From JANXQG01 sp964615095 (GTDB lineage Bacteria; Planctomycetota; Planctomycetia; Pirellulales; Thermoguttaceae), in the NCBI GenBank assembly GCA_964615095.1, contig CAZTPX010000003.1, positions 62,001 to 126,000 on the forward strand: a stretch of 64,000 nucleotides of DNA, read 5' to 3'. Position 1 is the first letter of the stretch. Every line of letters begins with the position of its first letter. The notes under the pieces are model-generated. The model had not been told where the DNA came from. It did no database searches and saw only the letters and a list, made by a program, of their open reading frames with translations. Position numbers and translations under genes: made by a program. Of the stretch, positions 57,874 to 64,000 are shown one piece after another.

Positions 57874-58230
57874 ATGCCGCGATTCGCTCTCTTGATCCAC
57901 GATAGCCCCCGCGGCCTGCATTACGATCTCCTGCTGGAGGCCGGCGAAACGCTAAAGACCTGGGCCTTGCCGCGCCTGCCCGAACCTGGGCTGGAAATCC
58001 TCTGTGAGGCCCTGGCCGACCACCGTTCGATTTATCTCGATTACGAGGGGCCGATTTCCGGCGGGCGCGGCACGGTGGCACGCTGGGACCAGGGGACGTT
58101 CACGATTGACTTGTGGAGTGACAACAAGGTCGTAGTCGAGTTGTCGGGCACGAAAATCACCGGCATCATCGTATTGCGGCGGCAGGTCGATTCGCCCGGA
58201 CAGTGGCAGTTTTGCTGGGGCGGGAATTGA
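57874..58230 (+). CDS. Standalone LigD 3'-phosphoesterase (PE)-like domain
   Basis: 118 residues that align with the N-terminal phosphoesterase domain of bacterial LigD: LIHDSPRGLHYDLLLE corresponds to the HDxSRLHYDFRLE motif, and DHRSIYLDYEG and GTVARWDQGTF to later conserved blocks. Active-site His9, His16, Asp18, His50 and Tyr54 have counterparts of LigD His42, His48, Asp50, His84 and Tyr88, but the position of Arg52 is Leu20. LigD PE removes 3'-phosphates and 3'-ribonucleotides during DNA end repair. Here it is alone, without ligase or polymerase domains, and follows rdgB, a nucleotide-sanitising gene. Confidence 0.8.
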   Translation: MPRFALLIHDSPRGLHYDLLLEAGETLKTWALPRLPEPGLEILCEALADHRSIYLDYEGPISGGRGTVARWDQGTFTIDLWSDNKVVVELSGTKITGIIVLRRQVDSPGQWQFCWGGN

Positions 58231-58282
58231 AGTCCTCGGGGGCTGAATCCAACCTGATTATTTCAACTGCCCACCAGGCTAT

Positions 58283-58394
58283 CAAGTAGGTCTCTCTTGC
58301 CGAGAGAGACTAATGGACTCCGCGTCGCTAAAAACTTATGTTCTTCTCCTGGGGCGGCGCACATTAGTCCTTTCCGGCAGAAAGGACCTACTTG
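58283..58394. repeat. REPIN-like element, family E, overlapping a stop codon
   Basis: 112 bp. Left end 58283-58316 and right end 58361-58394 are inverted copies: CAAGTAGGTC, a hairpin, GACTAATG. The left hairpin is GTCTCTCT-TGCCG-AGAGAGAC and the right one GTCCTTTC-CGGCA-GAAAGGAC: same loop (as complement), different stems, both perfectly paired. It sits at the convergent junction of the LigD-domain gene and the 224-residue gene, and its right end provides that gene's TAG stop (58388-58390). Confidence 0.85.
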
Positions 58395-59062
58395 GGCGCC
58401 TTCTCCGTCGTCCCGGCGACGACCAAGGCGCCTTCTTCCAGACGGATCGTGTCGATGTGTACGATTCGCTTGCCATCGGCCTTGGCGGGCGTGATCTTGA
58501 TCAAGGCCACGGGGTCGTTGTCCTCCTGACGCCAACGGATGTCGACGTTCGCTTTCTTCGCCGCGTCGGCGATCCTGTCCAGCACGTTCTGCAACGGCCA
58601 AGGAATCGCCCCTACCCGGGCCTCGTGGACCCGCAGCCCCACAACGTCTGGCGACTCGACAAATGGGCTAACCTCGAGCGAAACGACACCGTGCAAGCTG
58701 CCGCGATCGATCTGGCAGGCCATTGTGATGCCCTGGCGACTGATGCGCACGCGGGGATCGTGCAGCCCATGGGACAACAGCGTAGGATGGTTTTGCGGCA
58801 GATCTACGGCCAGCCAGCCGTTGATCGTCTGCGCTTGGAAGACATGCTGCCAGCGGCCTTGGAGCTGCAGATCGTTGTGCAGCTTCGTGACCTGCTGCAG
58901 CATGTGGTCGCTTTCCTTCGCCTGCGACTCTGGCGGAATGGAGATCGCCTCGGCATAGAAGTCCGGCACGTGCTGCAACGCAAGGTAGACCGCAAAGGCG
59001 GATGCCGCCAGGATGACCAGCACCGTGACGACAATCAACGTGAATCGTGCTCTTTTCCGCAT
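58388..59062 (-). CDS. Membrane-anchored protein of unknown function
   Basis: 224 residues: basic MRKRARF, then one hydrophobic segment (TLIVVTVLVILAASAFAVYL), so it is anchored with the bulk outside. The exported part has the patterns LQGRWQHVFQAQTINGWLAVDL and SPDVVGLRVHEARVGAIPWPL, similar to beta-strand-rich AsmA- or DUF748-like lipid-transport domains (weak resemblance). Its stop codon lies inside the family E repeat, so its last residues depend on the repeat end. It starts 26 bp after tyrS on the same strand. Confidence 0.55.
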   Translation of the reverse strand: MRKRARFTLIVVTVLVILAASAFAVYLALQHVPDFYAEAISIPPESQAKESDHMLQQVTKLHNDLQLQGRWQHVFQAQTINGWLAVDLPQNHPTLLSHGLHDPRVRISRQGITMACQIDRGSLHGVVSLEVSPFVESPDVVGLRVHEARVGAIPWPLQNVLDRIADAAKKANVDIRWRQEDNDPVALIKITPAKADGKRIVHIDTIRLEEGALVVAGTTEKAPK

Positions 59063-59088
59063 GCGGGCGCCTTGGGTTGTGAGGATGC

Positions 59089-60375
59089 TTATCCTACGAA
59101 CCGCAACAAGCCATAGTTCTTCTTCCCTTTGCGCACGACGATGATCGACTCGCCGGCCAGGTTGGCGGAAGTCAGCCGGGAATCGACGCTTTCCACGCGG
59201 CGATTGTTCACGTAAGCCCCGCCTTCGGCAATTGCCCGGCGGGCCTCACCCTTGGTCTTCGCCAGGCCAGCCACGAAGAGGGCGTCGATAACGGCCATGC
59301 CGCTGCCGTCCAAGGCTGAACGCGGCAATTCTTTGCTGGGCACATCCGCAAAGACGTCGGTGAGTTGTGCGTCGGAGAGTTGCTCGATTTCCGCGCCAAA
59401 AAGGATTTCCGAGGCATTCAAAGCCGCTGCCAACCCCGCTTCGCCGTGGACCAGTCGCGTGAGATCGGCCGCTAACTGCTTCTGTGCGGCCCGCCGGCCA
59501 GGATCGGCGGCGTGCCGGTTCTCCAACTCCTCGATCTCCGCCTGACAAAGGTCTGTGAAGTAGCGCAGGCACTTGCCCACGTCGGCGTCCTGCGTGTTGT
59601 ACCAGTATTGGTAGAACTTGTAAGGGCTGGTCCGCTCGGCCGAAAGCCAAAGTGCCCCGGTTTCGGTCTTGCCCATCTTCGTGCCGTCGGACTTCGTCAG
59701 CAGCGGACAAGTGATGCCGTGGATCTGCACGCCGCGGATCCGCCGGGCGAGGTCGATTCCCGCTGTGATGTTGCCCCACTGGTCGCTGCCGCCGGCCTGC
59801 AATTCGCAGCCGTAATGCTCGTTGAGATAGACGAAATCATAGGCCTGCAAGAGCATATAGCTGAACTCGGTGTAGCTCAGGCCGGAGTCGGTCCGTTCCA
59901 ACCGAGCCTTGACCGAATCTTTCGAGAGCATGACGTTGACGGGAAAATGCTTGCCGATGTCGCGCAAGAATTCGAGATAGCCGAAGCGGCCCATCCAATC
60001 GTAGTTGTTCACCAGCAGGGCCGAGTTCGGCCCGCAGTCGAAATCGAGGAACCGCTGCAACTGCTTGGCCATGCTGGCCACGTTTCCGCGGAGGACCTCC
60101 ACGCTGAGGAGATTGCGCTCTTCGTTCTTGCCGCTGGGGTCGCCAATCATGCCCGTCGCCCCACCCACGAGCGCGATAGGCCGATGCCCGGCCCGCTGAA
60201 AGCGCCGCAAGAGCATCACGGCCACAAGGTTGCCCACGTGCATGCTGTCGGAGGTCGGGTCGAAACCGATATAGAGCGTCCGCGGCTTCTCGTTGAGCCA
60301 GGCCTGGATATTGGCGTTGTCGGTGGTCTGGTGGATCAATTCGCGCCAGCGAAGTTCAGCGGCAATGTCAGGCAT
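59089..60375 (-). CDS. tyrS: Tyrosyl-tRNA synthetase
   Basis: 428 residues from ATG 60375, the usual TyrRS length; the frame opens 13 codons earlier but those are not family-like. Class I signatures: LYIGFDPTSDSMHVGNL (HIGH as HVGN) and KMGKTETGALWL (KMSKS as KMGKT), with GGSDQWGNI between them. The C-terminal S4 RNA-binding domain begins near residue 360 (GGAYVNNRRVES). It charges tRNA-Tyr. It begins 29 bp after the ispD stop on the same strand. Confidence 0.96.
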   Translation of the reverse strand: MPDIAAELRWRELIHQTTDNANIQAWLNEKPRTLYIGFDPTSDSMHVGNLVAVMLLRRFQRAGHRPIALVGGATGMIGDPSGKNEERNLLSVEVLRGNVASMAKQLQRFLDFDCGPNSALLVNNYDWMGRFGYLEFLRDIGKHFPVNVMLSKDSVKARLERTDSGLSYTEFSYMLLQAYDFVYLNEHYGCELQAGGSDQWGNITAGIDLARRIRGVQIHGITCPLLTKSDGTKMGKTETGALWLSAERTSPYKFYQYWYNTQDADVGKCLRYFTDLCQAEIEELENRHAADPGRRAAQKQLAADLTRLVHGEAGLAAALNASEILFGAEIEQLSDAQLTDVFADVPSKELPRSALDGSGMAVIDALFVAGLAKTKGEARRAIAEGGAYVNNRRVESVDSRLTSANLAGESIIVVRKGKKNYGLLRFVG

Positions 60376-60404
60376 GAGGTTTGAGGGATAGCGGATGAAA
60401 GGGA

Positions 60405-61142
60405 TTATCGCCACATGTCGTCGGCGAAGGGATGCGCGGGGCCGAGTAACTTGGGCTTAGGCAGGGCCTTTAATGCCTGTTCCGCCAGGCGCAAGTCCTC
60501 CTTAGTCGTGATCTTGAGGTTGATGGGCGAACCATGCACGACCGTCACCGCGTGGCCCATCCGCTCGACAAGCTGCGCGTCGTCGGTGGCCGCAAAGTCG
60601 CCCCGCCGGGCATGCGCATCCAGGAGCAACTGCCGGCGAAAGACCTGCGGCGTCTGGGCTTCCCATAGACCATCGCGGGCAACCGTCTCTTCGATCTTGT
60701 GATCGCGGCCCACCCGCTTCAAGGTGTTGGCCACCGGTATCGCCAGGATCGCGGCGCCGCCCTTTTCCGCCGCGCGGAAGACCTCGTCGATCCAGACGTC
60801 GGCAAGGCAGGGCCGAGCCGCATCGTGAATGCATATGAAGTCCGCCTCCGGCTTCACGCGGGCCACAGCCGCGGCCACCGAGTCAAAACGCTGCTCGCCG
60901 CCTGGCACGACATCGATGCCCAGGATCGCCACATTCGAGCCGAACTTGAAGTTGAACTGCTCGCGGTCCTCGGCGGAAATCACCACGAGCACCTGCACGA
61001 CGTCTTTCCGCTGCAGGAAACGCTCGGCCGAGTGCAACCACACGGCCCGCCCGGCCAGCGGCACAAACGGCTTCTTGTAGTAGTCGTCCTTGAAGCGGCT
61101 ACTGCGTCCCGCGGCGGGCAGTATTACGGCAAACTTGGCCAT
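60405..61142 (-). CDS. ispD: 2-C-methyl-D-erythritol 4-phosphate cytidylyltransferase
   Basis: 245 residues. The nucleotide-binding loop is VILPAAGRSSRFKDDYYKKPF, and CIHDAARPCL and ATDDAQLVERMGH are the later conserved blocks. IspD couples CTP to MEP in the non-mevalonate isoprenoid route. It lies upstream of tyrS (29 bp gap) and 24 bp after the DUF1559 gene on the same strand. Confidence 0.93.
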   Translation of the reverse strand: MAKFAVILPAAGRSSRFKDDYYKKPFVPLAGRAVWLHSAERFLQRKDVVQVLVVISAEDREQFNFKFGSNVAILGIDVVPGGEQRFDSVAAAVARVKPEADFICIHDAARPCLADVWIDEVFRAAEKGGAAILAIPVANTLKRVGRDHKIEETVARDGLWEAQTPQVFRRQLLLDAHARRGDFAATDDAQLVERMGHAVTVVHGSPINLKITTKEDLRLAEQALKALPKPKLLGPAHPFADDMWR

Positions 61143-61166
61143 GCGACTCCTGCCCCCTACACGCGG

Positions 61167-62225
61167 CTACTGAGGCCAGCCCACGGTGCTGCCGTCTTGC
61201 GTTACCACTTCATAGCCGTCAATGGTCGCCAATGCCTGGTAGACTTGATTGTCCAACGTAGTGGAAAGATAGTGCAAGCTGCCGTCTAGCGCCACGAAAT
61301 TCGCGCCGCTTGGATGCCGGCTGCCGAAGCCCCAACTAATCTGCCAAGTAGTTGCAGGGCCTTTCTCGATGATGTTGTAGTTCAGAGGAATCCCACATGT
61401 TGCCGTGCTGCCCTCGAACCAAAACCAGACCGACCATGCACAATATTGGGGCACCGCCTCGCCAGCCAGGATCGTATTACTGGTTCCATCGCGAACATCC
61501 ATCGCGCATGTCATAATCGGAGCGCCGCCCGAATTCGTTCCGCCCCCGCGGCAGATTACGCCGTTGCCAAGATCGACGCCGTTAGTGCTGCCTGAATTGC
61601 GTCCGCGCGTCCCGCTGGTCGCCACAAACGCAGGCGACGACCCGACCCAGTTGCTTCCCGCGCAGGCCTTGTAATTCGTGGTGGCATACAACGTGCCACC
61701 CAGCGCCTGACTGCCACTCAAAGACAAATCCGAGGGACACGTGAAGGCAGCGACAGAAGTCGCAAGGACCTGCGGGTTACTGATCCCCTGGGCCGTATTT
61801 GTATACGACAGAGGCACCAGGGCGCCACTCGAGATGGTGGGATCGCGGCCAAGCGCAGCTTGGCTATAGAGCGGACCCATATCGAGGTTCGGCAAAATCG
61901 CCGCGAGCCAACTCACGCCTACTGCATTTGTCGTCGCCGTGGGGCTGGGAGTGCCCACTGTGGTAACCGTCCCCCAGTTCATGGGGTATTGCCGCTGGCT
62001 TGTTTCGTACTCCTGAACGGCCAAGCCGATCTGGTGCAACTTGTTTCCGCACGCCGACCGCCGCCCCGCCTCCCGGGCCGCGTTGACTGCCGGCAGCAAG
62101 AGGCCGATCAAGATGCCGATAATAGCAATCACCACCAGCAACTCGACGAGCGTAAAACCCACCCTGCGCCGATTCGCCCCATCTTGGGTACCCATGCACC
62201 TCTTCAAATTATTCTCTTTGAACAT
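61167..62225 (-). CDS. DUF1559 prepilin-like protein (H-X9-DG)
   Basis: 352 residues from ATG 62225 with AGGTGG a few bases upstream. The type IV prepilin leader ends in RRRVGFTLVELLVVIAIIG: cleavage after Gly and Phe+1, Glu+5. The C-terminal H-X9-DG motif is SRHPSGANFVALDGSLHYL, with exactly nine residues between His and Asp-Gly. The middle contains AAREAGRRSACGNKLHQIG typical of the family. Planctomycetes encode dozens of these pseudopilin-like proteins; their role is not settled. Start choice: the frame opens 24 codons earlier. Confidence 0.95.
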   Translation of the reverse strand: MFKENNLKRCMGTQDGANRRRVGFTLVELLVVIAIIGILIGLLLPAVNAAREAGRRSACGNKLHQIGLAVQEYETSQRQYPMNWGTVTTVGTPSPTATTNAVGVSWLAAILPNLDMGPLYSQAALGRDPTISSGALVPLSYTNTAQGISNPQVLATSVAAFTCPSDLSLSGSQALGGTLYATTNYKACAGSNWVGSSPAFVATSGTRGRNSGSTNGVDLGNGVICRGGGTNSGGAPIMTCAMDVRDGTSNTILAGEAVPQYCAWSVWFWFEGSTATCGIPLNYNIIEKGPATTWQISWGFGSRHPSGANFVALDGSLHYLSTTLDNQVYQALATIDGYEVVTQDGSTVGWPQ

Positions 62226-62283
62226 CTGATCCACCTTCCCCGTTCGCGCCGGTGAAACACGTAGCGTCTTGCCTCTCTTGCCC

Positions 62284-63546
62284 TCATAGGTCAGCATACT
62301 GCAATTTATCGCCGCTGAAAAGCTCTGCCCAATAGGTTTTTCGCTTTTCCGACCGGCTGGCCCACCAAAGCGGCCCTCCCCGCCAGATGGGGAAGCCGAT
62401 CCCGAAAATCATGGCCAAGTCGATTTGCCAGCCGACGGCGACCCTCTTTTCCCTGAGCATCCTGGCCGCTTCCGCAACCATCGGCAGTAAGAGTTGCTCA
62501 GCAATTTGGACACCCTTTGAAGCTGGTTTCTCATGAAGAGCATCCGCACGTTGCAATGCATGCACGACATGGCCACAAGAGGGGTTCGGCGTTCTCTCCG
62601 GATATTGGTAAAACCCGGCTCCGGACTTCACCCCCATTTGCCCGGACTTCACTAGCTTCAGCAACAATTCGCTTCCGGCCGACCGGCCAGCGAAAACATC
62701 GGCCAGCACAATCCCGCTGTGAAGCGCCGTGTCGAGGCCGATTTCGTCCAGTAGCTGCAGCGGGCCAAGCGGCATGCCAAATTCCAGCATGGCGGCGTCG
62801 ATCCCCTGAATCGAAACTCCCGCAATGGCCATTTCCAATGCCGCATTGAGGTAGGTCATCAGCAGCCGATTCACGACGAAGCCGGGACCGTCCTCGACCA
62901 CCAGTGGCAGCTTGCCCAGCGACAGGGCATGGGCCACAACCGTTGCCAGGGTCTCCTTATTTGTGGCCGGTCCTGGAATCACTTCGACCAGCGGACGAAG
63001 CCGTACCGGATGGCAAAAATGTAGGCCACAAAACCGGCTCGGCTCAGCCACACCCACGGCCAGCCGTGCAATAGGGATCGTGCTAGTGTTCGTCGCCAGG
63101 ATCGTGCGGCCCGCGAGGTGTGGTCTTATCTTGGCGTAGAGGTCTTGCTTGGCCGGCCGCTTTTCGCTGATCGATTCCAGCACGAGGTCGCAGCCGGCCA
63201 GATCGGCGGCGTCTAAGCTGTAAGCAATTCGCTGCGGCGGTGAAATTGGTGGAGAGGCACTTCGCCAAGCGCCTGCCACGAATTCACCGGCCGCCATCGC
63301 CGCTGCGTGCCGGAGGGCCTCCGGACTGGCGTCCACCAGCACGACCGGGATGGACCGCAGAGCGTGTTCGACAGCAATCGCCGCGCCCATGATTCCAGCC
63401 CCTACGATCCCTACGGAGCGGACTGGCCGCGGCACACTCGTCTCCATGATTTGCCGGCAGTGCTCGCGACACTTGGCCACCATCCGGCCGACATTTTCCA
63501 GGGCCGCCGAGACTTCGGAATGATACTTTGGTTCGTGATGGGGCAT
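62284..63546 (-). CDS. 3-hydroxyacyl-CoA dehydrogenase
   Basis: 420 residues from ATG 63546 (frame open 32 codons earlier). The Rossmann NAD motif is VGIVGAGIMGAAIAVEHA, the catalytic His lies in LHFCHPVRLRPLVEVIPG with the partner Glu, and the C-terminal dimer domain has FGMPLGPLQLLDEIGLDTALH followed by a second copy-like FGIGFPIWRGGPLWW. It is like the dehydrogenase half of FadB/FadJ without the enoyl-CoA hydratase part. It oxidises 3-hydroxyacyl-CoA in fatty acid breakdown. No partner genes are adjacent. Confidence 0.88.
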   Translation of the reverse strand: MPHHEPKYHSEVSAALENVGRMVAKCREHCRQIMETSVPRPVRSVGIVGAGIMGAAIAVEHALRSIPVVLVDASPEALRHAAAMAAGEFVAGAWRSASPPISPPQRIAYSLDAADLAGCDLVLESISEKRPAKQDLYAKIRPHLAGRTILATNTSTIPIARLAVGVAEPSRFCGLHFCHPVRLRPLVEVIPGPATNKETLATVVAHALSLGKLPLVVEDGPGFVVNRLLMTYLNAALEMAIAGVSIQGIDAAMLEFGMPLGPLQLLDEIGLDTALHSGIVLADVFAGRSAGSELLLKLVKSGQMGVKSGAGFYQYPERTPNPSCGHVVHALQRADALHEKPASKGVQIAEQLLLPMVAEAARMLREKRVAVGWQIDLAMIFGIGFPIWRGGPLWWASRSEKRKTYWAELFSGDKLQYADL

Positions 63547-63668
63547 CAGCGACGGATTTGGAAAGACAATGCAACGAGCATTGGGGTTACTCGACCAATA
63601 AGCGATTATAGTGTAAACTTGGAACCGTACACGGACCTCCACTGAATGAGGGGGATAGGATCGTGTCC

Positions 63669-63758
63669 TCGTTTAACCCGGCGGGGTACCCGCGCAACGG
63701 GTCGACGGCGACGGAGGGAGACTCGCTTGGCTGTCGCCGGTGGCTCCAGGTTAAGCGA
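63669..63758. ncRNA. Possible structured RNA or repeat (closing stem with two inner hairpins)
   Basis: TCGTTTAACC (63669-63678) pairs with GGTTAAGCGA (63749-63758) with one mismatch. Inside lie a small CGGG-TA-CCCG-like hairpin and the 7-bp stem CGGCGAC/GTCGCCG (63706-63712 with 63733-63739), giving a multibranch fold. It is in the divergent gap between the 3-hydroxyacyl-CoA dehydrogenase gene and the DUF1015 gene. It may be a dispersed repeat; no RNA family is recognised. Confidence 0.3.
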
Positions 63759-63823
63759 GCAATTAGCCCCCCCTACGACCACACAACGGAACCGCCATTC
63801 TTATTCTGATCACGGAAACGCGC

Positions 63824-64000
63824 AATGCCTGAGATTCAAGCCTTTCGTGCCGTTCGCTACAACCTTGGCCAGGTCGGATCGCTGAGCGACGTCATCGCCC
63901 CGCCCTATGATGTGATCAGTCCTGAATTCCAGGCCGAACTCTACCGCAAGAGCAACCATAACATCGTCCGCTTGATCCTCAACAAGATCGAGCCTGGCGA
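63824..64000 (+). CDS. DUF1015 family protein, N-terminal part (continues past the window)
   Basis: ATG 63824 opens a frame to the end of the window, giving 59 residues: IQAFRAVRYN, then VIAPPYDVISPEFQAELY and HNIVRLILNK, the three opening motifs of DUF1015 (SerB-like) proteins, which are about 400 residues long when complete. Function unknown in the family. Truncated only by the window edge. Confidence 0.88.

Noticed and set aside
1..64000. tRNA, rRNA or tmRNA genes
   Set aside because: No T-arm or anticodon-arm pattern that folds as a tRNA, and no rRNA-like sequence, was found by eye. A dedicated scan with tRNAscan-SE or Infernal would decide.

Overview
The window reads as a chromosomal segment of a planctomycete, most likely of the order Pirellulales (inference from gene content, not a phylogeny). 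Base composition is GC-rich. Markers include a DUF1559 H-X9-DG prepilin-like protein, a DUF1570-type metallopeptidase, a standalone Uma2 nuclease, several exported proteins without obvious relatives, lipid A synthesis (lpxB), and many hairpin repeats between genes. No rRNA, tRNA, CRISPR array, prophage or intact insertion sequence was seen.

Layout. 1-6.3 kb: a surface-sugar cassette on the + strand: the end of a ThDP enzyme, a HAD phosphatase, an NAD-dependent sugar epimerase/dehydratase, a polyprenyl-phosphate glycosyltransferase, an E1/RfbH-type 3-dehydrase and a flavin reductase. Together they suggest a 3,6-dideoxy, possibly branched, sugar. 6.3-14 kb (- strand): two GT-C-like membrane proteins, a 38-residue lysine-rich histone-like protein, a site-2 protease and lpxB. 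14-25.6 kb: yqgE, nadD, priA, a haem-sensor-like histidine kinase, rnhA, a DUF1570 protein, trpB and a phosphodiesterase. 25.9-31.2 kb: a 1059-residue exported protein of secretin N-type modules with a Gly-Phe-Asn tail, a small Cys protein, and a two-gene exported pair including a deiminase-fold enzyme. 31.2-32.3 kb holds repeats and no firm gene.

32.3-41.2 kb: a fused cysteine synthase/cysteinyl-tRNA-synthetase-like protein, aroB, the EF-P module epmA-efp-epmB, and a pair of lipoproteins resembling COG3014 and LpoB. 41.4-50.2 kb: cyclophilin, rsmD, cupin, a 998-residue anchored protein and two divergent phosphohexomutases. 50.2-55.3 kb: serS, a clan AA protease two-gene module, Uma2, a membrane protein and an M20 dipeptidase. 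55.5-64 kb: clpS, a SPOR-like exported protein, rdgB, a LigD phosphoesterase-like domain, tyrS, ispD, the DUF1559 protein, a 3-hydroxyacyl-CoA dehydrogenase and the start of a DUF1015 gene.

The two most unusual signals are: (1) the CysK-CysRS fusion at 32.3-34.7 kb, whose synthetase half keeps the zinc ligands but has lost the HIGH signature; and (2) several REPIN-like repeat families, meaning paired, inverted short hairpins with a conserved 5-nt loop and stems that covary between copies. They lie between genes, often at convergent junctions. One supplies the stop codon of a gene, and a different inverted-repeat segment appears to have entered lpxB in frame.
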